Of a DNA stretch of 64,000 bases, positions 1 to 10,770 are shown piece after piece. The stretch covers positions 372,001 through 436,000 of the forward strand of contig NW_026515509.1 of NCBI RefSeq assembly GCF_014898815.1, read 5' to 3'. Made by a program: the position numbers and the translations under genes. The notes under the pieces are model-generated. The model made no database searches, was not told where the DNA came from, and saw nothing but the letters and a program-made list of their open reading frames with translations. Position 1 is the stretch's first letter; each line of letters starts with the position of its first letter. This stretch comes from Panonychus citri (lineage: Eukaryota; Arthropoda; Arachnida; Trombidiformes; Tetranychidae).

Positions 1-341
1 GCTGAAAGAATTAGTAAAATTCGGCTCAGTTTACAGTTTTTTCGGTTGATTAATTTGGTGAACTTGGTTTTAATTTGTTTCTTTAATTGTTGTGATCTTT
101 TTTCTTTCATTAATCAAATATTTTTACTTAATTTTCTTCTCTCTATTCAAATCTACCATTCTAATCTTATTTTTATCATTAAATGTGCAATTAGAATAAA
201 AGAAATTACTATTATTTTTAGAGTGAAAATTAGGGTTGAGTCTCTCTTTTTCTCTACATACACATAAACAAGGATCTCTTTTCAATCCACATTTTCTTCT
301 TGTCATCATCATCATCATTCCTATTTTTCTCCGTAATAACA
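1..341 (+). promoter_or_regulatory. 5' flank and probable 5' UTR of clathrin light chain
   Basis: AT- and pyrimidine-rich sequence directly before the clathrin light chain start codon. No open reading frame here resembles a protein. I cannot place the transcription start. An in-frame reading 14 codons upstream of the chosen ATG gives only a Ser/Phe run (from 300), so I treat it as untranslated. Confidence 0.4.
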
Positions 342-1365
342 ATGGCTGATTTGGAATCTTTTGAGAAAATTGAAGATATTGATCCGGCAGCTGATTTCAT
401 TGCTAGAGAGCAAAGTGCTTTGGCTGAGATAAGTAATGATATGGAATTGAAAAGTGATCAAAATCATCAGGAAAATGGTGAAACTGGAGATGATATTGGC
501 TCTGGTACCAGAGGTGATGCTGATGGGACTGATATGATCAATAATGTTTCCAATTCAGTTTCTGCTAATAATTTAACCAATAGTAGCCAAGTTAATGGTG
601 GAGATAAAGAACCTATCAAGGAACCAGAGAAAATACGTAAATGGAGGGAAGAACAACAAACAATGTTGAAAGCAAAAGACGAAGAAGAGGTGAAAAAAAG
701 GAAGGAATTAGGTGAACAGGCAAAGAAAGAATTAGATGAATGGTATGCTCGATACGAAGAACAATTGAATAAATCAAAAGTAATCAACAGGTAAGTCTTT
801 TTAGTTGTCTGGTTTTGATTAACCATTAACAAACCATTACTACGACAATGACCATTTCCACTTTGGCTAATATTTCTTTCGGGTTAATCTGGTAACTTAA
901 CTAAAATAATTTTCTCTTTAAAATAACCAACTAACATTTTCACCTTTTTCTCTTTTTCTCATAAAATTATGCTGCCTACTGTAAAAAGAGAGGCTTGCAA
1001 GTAGGTACCCTTTATATATACACATAACAAATAATAGTAACAATAATTATCCAGTTCTGATTTGCTTTGATTTTCAATCAATTTTGTGATCTTTTTCTAT
1101 TCAATATTTTATACTAATTATAATTTTTTTTTCGTTTCTTTTCCACAATCAACTTAAATTTTCTAAAATGAATCAATTTTCCAGAAACGCTGAGAAACAA
1201 TGGATCGCTGAAAGAGATGCCGAATCTCCTGGACAAGAATGGGAAAAAATTGCTCGCATGTGCGATTTTAATCCGAAAGCTTCTCGTAATTCCAAGGATA
1301 CCTCACGAATGCGATCAATTTTACTTCAATTGAAACAACAACAAGCTCAGGAAAAATCATCTTGA
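342..1365 (+). CDS. Clc: Clathrin light chain
   Basis: Clathrin light chain binds the hub of clathrin heavy-chain triskelia and regulates coat assembly on endocytic and trans-Golgi vesicles. Two exons, 342-790 and 1185-1365, join in phase (AG+A gives Arg) and encode 209 residues, close to the roughly 220 usual in insects. The start at 342 was chosen because MADLESFEKIEDIDPAADF leads straight into the conserved acidic segment DPAADFIAREQSALAEI that controls assembly. The middle is acidic and disordered. Residues from about 95 to 150 (EPEKIRKWREEQ through DEWYARYEEQL) form the heavy-chain-binding helix. Exon 2 carries the conserved C terminus (AEKQWIAERDAESPGQEW, then MCDFNPK and SRMRSILLQLKQ). 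The intron (791-1184) has a GTAAGT donor and a CCAG acceptor. No neuronal insert exon is visible. Confidence 0.96.
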
Positions 1366-1455
1366 ATCCTCTTTCCTTTTGTATGTTTATTATTTCATCT
1401 TAATAGAATATTGATTATCTTGATTGAGTAATTAGATAATCAGATGTCTTCTCCC

Positions 1456-1458
<3 letters not shown>

Positions 1459-1543
<85 letters not shown>
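1459..1543. repeat. (TC)n microsatellite, about 85 bp
   Basis: Almost uninterrupted TC dinucleotide run about 95 bases after the clathrin light chain stop codon, so possibly in its 3' UTR. One of several long TC/AG tracts in the window. Confidence 0.97.
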
Positions 1544-1545
<2 letters not shown>

Positions 1546-2343
1546 TTCTATCAAAAAATTTATCATTATCCTTTCTCTCCCGGTCTTGTGTAGTTTTCAG
1601 TCCAATAGTAATTTATCATCACAATCAAGCCACTACAAAGGAAAAATCAACAAACAATTATCTTTAAATTGAGTGTCTTATTGTCAAGACTAACTGAAGT
1701 TTGAAAAATGGTGTAATAACTTGAACAATCAACATTTCACTTGGTATTAGATTCAACTGTAACCACAATCATAACCTGTGTTCAACTAAATCCTCTACAT
1801 CATCTCCATCATCGTCACGTTAACAATTATTGCAGCAAAATCGTCGTCATCATCATCACATCTTGGTAGAGTTTGAAATTAACAGCACAAAAAGAAACAA
1901 CCAAAACATTTCCAATTTTCTGGGTTACCCTGTGTTCAATGTTTAATCATCTGTCTTTTTTTTCTAAATTGTCGGTGAAGTGATAGAGAAAAAGAAAGAG
2001 AAAAACAAAACGATAATATTAATAATTTCACCAACAATTTAATAACAATGATAATGTTTAGAAATGCATTTAACTGAAATAAAAGAGAAAACAAAACACA
2101 TACAGAATTTTACAATTAAAAGAACAGAAAAACTGATTTTCCTCAATTTTTTGCTCATCACTCTAATTAACATTCTAATCAACATCAAACTTAAAATTCT
2201 TTAAAATTTAATCATAATTTAAAGTGAAATTTACAATCAATTCCAATTCTAATTCTAATTCCAATTCTGATTTTCGTTGAATGGAGTTACGATAAACGTC
2301 CACCAGTTGTCGCCCCAAAAGCTCAAATTCTTTAATTGTTCAA

Positions 2344-2479
2344 TCGACAGGCCAAAAGTCCGTTCGAAATTCAATTCGTAAGGAAATTAGAATTTTTTCT
2401 CGACCAACTTAGTCTACATATCTCACCAGAGATTTTTTTTCAACTTTGGCCTTTCATTAACGGACTTTTGGCCTGTCGA
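2344..2479. repeat. Perfect 21-bp inverted repeat with 94-nt spacer
   Basis: Left arm 2344-2364 (beginning TCGACAGGCCAAAAG) and right arm 2459-2479 (ending CTTTTGGCCTGTCGA) are exact reverse complements with no mismatch. The arms are GC-richer than their surroundings. The whole unit is 136 bp, the size of a small MITE or a hairpin. I see no target-site duplication and no transposase, so its nature is unresolved. Confidence 0.85.
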
Positions 2480-3567
2480 ATTTCAATTTCAAACTTGAGG
2501 TCAAAAAAGTTCTCAAGACTCAACAAGTCCAACTTTGTGATCTATTCGTGTTTGCGACTATCCGTTCGTGATTTATTTCGAAAAAAATCTTTAGAACCAA
2601 ATATCAGACTCGTGATAATTTTCGTCGGTTAAGTTTTCAGTTTTCTTCGTTGAGTTGTTCTTACTGTAGCTCATGTTAAGGTGATGGCGGTGGAAGTGAT
2701 TGTCTATCATTGGAAAAGCATGAGGTTATTATTTTTTCTCAATCAACTAATCACAATCAAGAAACAATTAGTAATAATAATAAGAATCTCAACAAGTTTG
2801 AGTAGTTAACTAATCTAAACAATTAACGTTCAATATCATATCACATCAATTAACTTTTAATTGATCACTACTACTAACTGTTTCAATCAATCATCTAAGA
2901 AATAAGCAGTAATTGATTAATTTACAATTCAAATTGTAAATAAAACTTTTGAAACGTAAAAATATCAAAAAAAAATTAAAATGATTCATTAATTTATCAC
3001 TGATGAGAATCTATTGATAATAATGAAAGAAATCATTTAATTAACCAAATTGCCTGAGGCAATTAAATCCAGTACCTCTGTTGTATGTATACAATTAATA
3101 GTAAACTTTTTGCACTCACCACAATTAAATTAAATCAATATTGAATTTGTAAGTAATTAAAAGTCCTTGCGATTAAAACAAATGATTAAGAAACTTTATT
3201 TAGTTAAAACAATTTAATCTTGACCAAGTTTCAATTGTTTCTAACAGTAAATTGTTGCTCTTTTTTTGTCTGTTGCTGTTAAGTTGATTACAATTAACGA
3301 TTAATGAAATTACTGAGCATTTAATACAAATTAAATCAACAATTTGTTAATTTTTTTTTCTTTTTCTTCAATCATTTCTTATAATCAGGTTATTTGGGTG
3401 AGTTAATCATGTGCTTGTTACCAAGTGATTAACTTTAATCAACGATAATATTAAGTGTTAATACAAATTGTGTAGTTGATTAATTTGAACTTGATTTCAT
3501 TTTGACTTTCAATTCAATCGGAAAATAATATTATTATTGATTCAGTTTCAGTAAAAGTTTTACAACT

Positions 3568-5390
3568 ATGGGTGAAAATGGTAGCCAAAGGTCAGTTAAT
3601 CGGGGCAGCTCATTGTCCGGTGATTATGGGTCAATATTTATTCTGGTCTTTCTTTACGCTATACAAGGGATTCCATTGGGTCTTTCAGCAAGTATACCGT
3701 TAATTTTACAGAACTACAAGGTGACCTATTCTCAGCAAGCGATCTTTAGTCTATGTTCATGGCCTTACAGGTGAGTTTTTTTTATTTTGGTTTTCGATTC
3801 GAGTAAGATTTACCTATTGTGTTTTCTTTTGATTGGTAGTTTGAAATTACTTTGGGCACCGATTGTCGATTCCTTGTATAGTCGGCGATTCGGTCGTCGT
3901 AAGTCTTGGCTCATTCCGACCCAATACTTTATCGGATTAACTTTGTTTCTACTTTCTCTCAAAATCGATGATCTACTTGGACCATTACCGAAAGATGTTT
4001 CCATTATTATCGAGAGAAATCAAACCCTTGAAATGACTACGATCTCTTCTGGTCAATCGCTAGTTGATTCTTATTCTAGGTCAGTTTTAAATGAATCGCC
4101 GTCGATTAAAATTTTGGCAGCAGTTTTTTTCTTCCTCAATTTTTTATGTGCAACTCAAGATATTGCAATCGATGGATGGGTTTTAACCATGTTATCAAAG
4201 GAAAACCTAGTCTATGGGTCAGTTTGTAATCCTATCGGTCAAACTATCGGTGTTACCCTTGGTTACATTGTCTTCCTTGCATTACTATCTCCTGACCTTT
4301 GTAACAAGTATCTAAGATCAATTCCAAGTGACACTGGAATGATAACATTACCAGGTAAGTATCTCGAAAACACTTCGAAACAATATCAACAATACTAATC
4401 AACTTAACCATTTTCTCCTTCAATTCTTATTAGGTTTTCTCTACTTTTGGTCAATTGTTTTTCTAATCACAACAAGTCTTGTTTGGATATTTAAACGAGA
4501 AAAACCCGAGAAAACCAATCAATCAGCGGAAGAGGAAACAATTCTAGGAACTTATCTTATGCTGATTAAAATATTAAAACTTAAAAGTATCCAATCATTT
4601 GCGATTATCCTGCTTACCTGTAAAGTAGCATTTGCTATAACCGATTCAGGGACACCCTTGAAACTCACCGAAGCCGGAATATCAAAGGAAACATTGGCCT
4701 TTCTCAGTGTACCCACGATTCCAATGCAGATAATTTTACCTTGGTACCTGAGTAGATACACAAAGGGTGCGAAGCCACTTCGAGTTTTCATCAAAACTTA
4801 TCCATTTAGGTACTAATACGATTAGAACTTTTTCCTTCTCATTTTCGATATACTAATTTGTTGTAAAACTTTTCCCCTCTCTCAGAATAATTTGTGGCCT
4901 CACATTCATGGGACTATTGGCCTGGACTAAAAGCATCGGTGATCCCGTTTCAAAATCATTTCCAAGTTATTATTATATCGTTGTGATTATTGTTTTATAC
5001 TTTCATCGATTTGTTCAAGATTGTTTTTTCGTTACACTTTTGGCCTTTTTCAATCGTGTCAGTGATCCCGTTATCGGTGGTACTTACATGACACTTTTAA
5101 ACACAATCAACAATTTAGGCGGTGTTTGGCCTTCGTTCATTAGTTTGTGGTTACTTGATTACTCTACATTTAAACATTGTTCCGTCGATGGATTCTCGTG
5201 CAATACCAAAGAGACTATGGCCACTTGCTCGAAAGCGGGTGGACAATGTAACATTACCGTCGACGGTTATTATATTGAGATGATCATTTTAAGCTTAATT
5301 GGATTTATATGGTTAATATGGGCAAGGAAAAGGATCGAGAAAATTGAATCACTACCACCGACAAGTTGGAGATGCTCTCAGGCTGGATGA
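3568..5390 (+). CDS. SLC33A1: Acetyl-coenzyme A transporter 1 (SLC33 family)
   Basis: A multipass major-facilitator-like carrier that imports cytosolic acetyl-CoA into the ER/Golgi lumen for acetylation of gangliosides and proteins. Exons 3568-3770, 3840-4354, 4434-4809 and 4886-5390 join in phase and give 532 residues (human 549). Family motifs cross the junctions: YAIQGIPLGLSASIPLIL in the first membrane segment, SLKLLWAPIVDSLY spanning junction 1, ATQDIAIDGWVLTMLSKEN in the middle, CNPIGQTIGVTLGY with LCNKYLR after it, and a C-terminal SWRCSQAG resembling the SWKC tail of vertebrate members. Introns are short (about 69-79 nt). The start follows an AT-rich leader and is the only ATG before the first membrane helix. 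No disruption is seen. Confidence 0.96.
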
Positions 5391-7225
5391 AGTTCATCTA
5401 TTATCCCATTCAAAGCCAATCATCGCCATCCTCATCATCCTCATCATCTTTTCATCAAAAAGCCATGGGAATAAAAGTATCATCTTAAGCTGTTTCTTTA
5501 ACTGGTATAACATGTTTTAACAATTACGATAAAGATAAAGGTTACATGGTGATAGATTTCAGGATAAAGCTTAAAGAAACAAAAGTGAGATTACTTTTTG
5601 TCCTCTCGAACACTGGACACAATCTGGACAAAGTCCCATGAACTTTAAACAGTAACTTTTACTCTGAATCTCTTGGTCTAACCTTTTATACACTTGATCC
5701 GAATCATTACTTGATAAAAGATTAAGATTAGAGAGGGAGAGAGGGAAAGGGAGATAAAGAGAGAGAGAGATAAATGGATAGCGGATTAAATCGAATGTAT
5801 GGAAACAAAAGTTACACCGGATTGAATTAAGAAGAAGATGATAAAAAACAAGTCAGCTGATTGGGGGGCAGAAGAATGAAGATAATTTGATTGATGGAAA
5901 ACATGATTGAGAGAATCAATGGAATTAAAAAATTGTGATTCCCTGTTGTTTTCTTCAAGTGTTCATCATGTTTCTTCATGAACGATTGACTGATCTAAAA
6001 GAGAGAGAGAGAGAGAGAGAAACGGGATGATAAGGAAGATGAAGATGACAATATGAAAGGAAAAAGAGTGAAAGATTGAAAGACAATCGGAAGGCAACTC
6101 TTCCCTTCGACATCGACAACATGGGAAGTCCATTTAAAGCATATGGAAATATTCCCATTCTTTTCTATGTATTTAATATAAATGAAAAAAGAGAAAAAAA
6201 AATTTCATCTTCATCATCTCTTCTCCCTCCCTCTCTCTTTCTCTCTTTCCTTTATCTTCATGTCCAGAACTCTTGTGAATGGACTTTTACACCTTTCCAC
6301 TAATCTTTAAATCTATCAAAGGGAAAAGGTATTTGTATGCGATCACTTTTCCTCTTCCTCTTTCCACCCTCTTCATCCACTTCCTCTCTCTCTCCCTCTA
6401 CCGAACTCACACTTATCCTAGTGAATTGTAAACAATTATTTTCCCTTCTCCAAAATCCTAAATCTCTCTCTCTCTCTCTCTCTCTCTCAAGATGAGAAGG
6501 CAAAAACGCCACTTCAACTCATACGCAGTGAAGCTCAAAGGCGACTGAGTAACGGTCATAACCCACCTTTACCTTATCCCCTCGATACACCCCAATGGTC
6601 AATGTGAATTAAAACTCAGTATTCCTGCTGATTTTTTTTTCATTCAATGAACAAATTAACTCATTAACAAACTTTAAAACTGTCAATCAATTAAATCGTT
6701 TACTTTTGTTATCCATTATTTGTTGTCAACATTTTCCACATTAAAATAATACATTGATTGTCCATCTAATTGTCTACCTTTAAGGTTGTAAAAAAAAAGA
6801 AGAAGAGAAAAAAGATTGATTAAACTAATCAATTCTCTTGGAATAATTTGCATTTAATTTACTCAAAACTAATTGACAGGCAAGAGAAAAAGGTGGACAG
6901 TGGACAGTTGAAGATTTTTTCTTCTTCTTCTCTATCCAGTGGGAGGTGGAATGAGAAAATGAAAGTTTACTTATCTCTCTCACCCTCACCCTCTCTCCAT
7001 GTGTGTATTTGTATCATCAATTGATGAAGATGAAGATGACAGTGAAGGAGCAAAGTGTCAACAAGTGTCTCACTTCCCATGTGATGATAAGGATGATGAG
7101 CAAAAATGAAGATAAAGATGAAGGTGGAAGATGTTGAAACATTTTTAGCTTTCTCACTTTTCGATTTCATCTTCTATCGATAACTTATATTAGAACTTTT
7201 TTCTCTCTCTCTTCTCTTTTTTTCT
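5391..7225. other. Intergenic region between SLC33A1 and the nuclear receptor
   Basis: About 1.8 kb with the 3' flank of SLC33A1 and the 5' flank of the receptor gene. It contains short (AG)n and (TC)n runs (near 6001-6020 and 6464-6488) and GAAGATGAAGATGA-type low complexity. Open frames on both strands here are compositional and have no recognisable domain. No RNA gene seen. Confidence 0.55.
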
Positions 7226-8740
7226 ATGATGGATATCGACCTATTTAAAGCTAATCTATTAGCTAATCATCTTAATCCAATTGGACATTCATCTTCAACC
7301 TCATCTTCATCTTCTTCATCAACCTCATCGGCTAATCAAAGTTCCGTTTGTTTGATTTGTGGAGATCGAGCCTCAGGTCGACACTACGGTGTACCAAGTT
7401 GCGATGGTTGCAGGTAATTGTTTTTCCAAAAGTTTCGATTTCCTCCTTACCCCAACTGATCAATTCTCACCTTTCGATTAAATTTTCACAGAGGTTTCTT
7501 TAAACGAAGTGTTCGTCGTGATCTGGTTTACAAGTGTAAAGATCGTGGACTTTGTGTGATCGATGTCGCTCGACGGAACCAGTGTCAATATTGTCGATTC
7601 AAGAAATGCCTCCAAGTGAACATGAGACGAGAAGGTAAGAAGTAATTACGAAATTAATTAAAAGTAATCAACCAAATCTCTGAGAAAAAGTTGAAAACCC
7701 TAAAAGTAATCAAATCAATTGATAGAATCAATTGTTTTCCAATTGAATAACAATCAGAGTAAAAAGTATTGTGTGTATACTTTGATTGTAACCAATCAAT
7801 GGATACAATTTAATTGATTGTTATCTAATTTAATGTGAAATTAAGTAATTGTAAACATGTCATTACATTTTGATTCAACATTTCCGTTCAATTTGAGAGT
7901 CTTGAAAAACTTATATATAAGTGACCATAACCACTGACCATCAACAAATTGTTAAAATGATTTATTTAACTTTCACCTTTTCTCCTTGTGTATTAAGCTG
8001 TTCAACATGAGAGGATAAATTGTAACGGTAAAACTGATTGTAAATCAAGTAATCGACCTGAAAATTGGTCAAAAAATACTCGACCAGTTAAAACGACATC
8101 AACATCAACCCAACAACCAACAACCACAACAAACATTTTATCATCAACATCTTCAAATTTATCGTCTCCATCATCATCATCAACATTTCTCAGATCATCT
8201 AGATCACCTTTATCAAATAATAACAATAATCATCATCATCATCATCCCCACCTACAAACACCACATCTTCATCCTCTAATATCAACAATTTCCGGAAGTT
8301 CATACATTTCAAATTTAGTGACCACAGAAACAGTTTCATCCTCATCACTTGGACCAACAATTGAACCTTCACAAGTTATATCATCTCCTTCATCGTCCAC
8401 TCACTCATCATCATCACCTTTAACCACATCCACAATACCATTAATTAGCCGATCATTTAATTCAGTTTCCCAATCATTATCATCTCAATCAACAACTGAC
8501 CCATGGTCACAATGGTTCCTACCAACAGTAACAACGCCAATTATACCTCAACCATGTTACTCACCAACACCAATTACCGGAATCATCTTCACGGCTCGTA
8601 AGTAAATCATCATCATTAAGAAAAATTTAATTACAACAATTAACTTTTTCTCACCGAGTAGAAAGTAAAATTAACCACAAAATACGAAACATTAACAATT
8701 AACTTTTCCATTTTGTTTCTAATAACTTTTTCCTCTACTC

Positions 8741-8808
<68 letters not shown>

Positions 8809-9603
8809 ATCATCAAATTAATCAACAATAAACCAAACAATTAAGTTAATTGGGCTTTAAGTATACCAGCATTTCAATCATTACGAAGATCAGATCAACA
8901 AATTTTATTAGATGAAACTTTGATTGATTTAATTCTGTTAACTGGTTTACAATATCGTTTAAATATCAACAATTTATCAACAACACCAACACCAATTAAA
9001 TCAAGTTCATCAAACAATCAACAACAATCAGCAACAATTTCATCAACTGAAATAATTACAAACTTTTTAAATCAACACAACAATTATTTCAATCTAAATG
9101 ATTCCTGGAGACTCAAAGATATCATTGATTACATTGATTCAATTAATTTAGATCACATTGAATACACTTGTCTAAAAGCACTGTTACTTTTCCGACCAGG
9201 TAAGTTGATCAGTGGCAATTTAATTATCACTGGTTAATCAAAATGAAAGATGAAAAAAAAGTGATACCTCTTAATCAACACAATTAGTTACTCTATTCAA
9301 GTTAAATTTGTTCATCTCTTTTCAGAGTTAACTGGATTGACGGATATAAATCAAATTGCAATGATTCAGGATCAAGCTCAATTGTTACTCTATCAACATA
9401 CAACTTCATCATCATCATCATCATCATCATCATCTTCTTCCTCATCATCATCATCATCAATTCATAATAATGGTCATCTTTACACTTCGACTTGTCCACT
9501 TCGATTTGGTCGACTTTTACTTTTACTCTCAGCAATTAAGCGAATGAATAAAAATCATTTCACTTCCATTCAACCAACTCTATTCAATCCACTGATTCAA
9601 TGA
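7226..9603 (+). CDS. Nuclear receptor, NR2E group (tailless/PNR/NR2E6-like)
   Basis: A DNA-binding transcription factor of the tailless/PNR group, which controls neural and photoreceptor development in animals. Five exons (7226-7413, 7492-7634, 7998-8597, 8870-9199, 9326-9603) join in phase to 512 residues. The zinc-finger domain spans residues 42-102: Cys42-x2-Cys45-x13-Cys59-x2-Cys62 and Cys78-x5-Cys84-x9-Cys94-x2-Cys97, followed by AVQHER as in NR2E proteins. The recognition helix reads CDGCRGFFKRS rather than the CDGCSG or CNGCSG of TLX and PNR. A Ser/Thr/His-rich hinge (exon 3) leads to a ligand-binding-like domain with AFQSLRRSDQQILLDE (helices 3-4), LDHIEYTCLKALLLFRP (helix 8) and RFGRLLLLLSAI (helices 10-11). 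A long Ser run interrupts this domain and the protein stops just after the NPLIQ segment, with little room for an AF-2 helix. The subgroup is uncertain; the NR2E level is solid. Confidence 0.9.
8748..8807. repeat. (TC)n microsatellite in nuclear receptor intron 3
   Basis: About 60 bp of nearly pure TC within the third intron (8598-8869), roughly 60 bases before its acceptor, so on the pyrimidine side of the splice site. Its length may vary between individuals. Confidence 0.95.
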
Positions 9604-10434
9604 TCAATTTGATTACATTAACAATCAACTGACAATCAGTTCACAATTTAGGATCTTCATCATCATTCAATCATCATCATAATCCATTGGTAACAAAAAT
9701 CAATTTTTTCTTTCTATCAAATATTGATAATGATAAAAAGTTTTCTTCGTTCGGATAAATACAACAAAATATAATTTCGTTTTCTCAGACAATTAAGTAA
9801 ATCATCAATTTGTATATAACAATTAGAATTTACAATTGATCGAGAATTTTTTCCCTTTAATTGTCACAATTTCGCTTTTCATTTTGTTTGCCAATATTTT
9901 CCCAATTAGAATTGGAAAATGTCTCCCCTGTTAATTGCAATTCTGTAATTAGGTTTAGTGTTGTAATTAGTGTGTTAATTTGTAAACAATTAACAAAAAA
10001 AACAATAAAACTTGACAATCTATTGGTAAATCAATGTGAATCGCAATTAAACACCAATGAATCGCGATTCAAGACTAAATTGTTCAACTGTTGTTGTTGT
10101 TTTTCATTGTAAATGATGAGAATCACTTTTTTTAATTAAGTTTGTATTATTGATATAGTTTACATTTATGCAAGAGGCACCGATTGATTTTTTTTCATGA
10201 TTTTTTGTTTTCATTTTTTTATGCAAAAAAAAGGAAAGAAAATTTTTTTTTGTTTACTCTTTATGTTGATGGGATTGTGTGTGAGAGATAGATAGGGAAA
10301 GAGAGAGAGAGAGATTTGATGAGTTGTGAGTGTGAGTGTGAGTGAGTGTTTTGTGTGTGTGTTGTCCGTAAGATGCGTTCAATTCATTATAATGATTAAT
10401 TACAATCACTGGTTTAAATTATTATCTTGATAAA
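9604..10434. other. Convergent intergenic region, nuclear receptor / scribbler
   Basis: About 830 bp between two genes that converge tail to tail. It must hold both 3' UTRs. It is AT-rich with homopolymer A/T runs and a GTGTGAGTGAG repeat near 10321-10360. No gene signature is seen. The open frame at 9861-10112 shows no domain. Confidence 0.6.
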
Positions 10435-10738
10435 TTAATTTAGATGAAAATGGCTAATATCCAAGCCAGATGATGAACCTGGTGGACCATGATGATATCT
10501 TAATTGTGGATGAAGGTAAGGTGGTCCACCGTAAGGGTGACCCATAACGGGTGGATTCATTGCTCCAGGTCGGAAAATAGGGTGGTTTGGATCGAAGGGC
10601 ATATGAGCACCAAATGGGCTATGGGCTGATGGATGTTGAAGGTAAGCTGATGAAAGATAATAACTGTTTGTAGGAGGTGGGGGTGGTCCAGTTGTCTCCA
10701 TTGTTGGTTTAACACCTTCATTTTTATTCTGTTGTTGT

Positions 10739-10770
<32 letters not shown>

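Larger units (their letters stand above)
1366..3567. other. Intergenic region between Clc and SLC33A1
   Basis: About 2.2 kb without a convincing gene. It holds the Clc 3' UTR, a long (TC)n tract, an inverted repeat at 2344-2479, and AT-rich DNA full of AATTGATTAATT-like words. Open frames such as 2336-2632 lack any family signature and overlap the inverted repeat. The last few hundred bases probably include the SLC33A1 promoter and 5' UTR. Confidence 0.6.
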
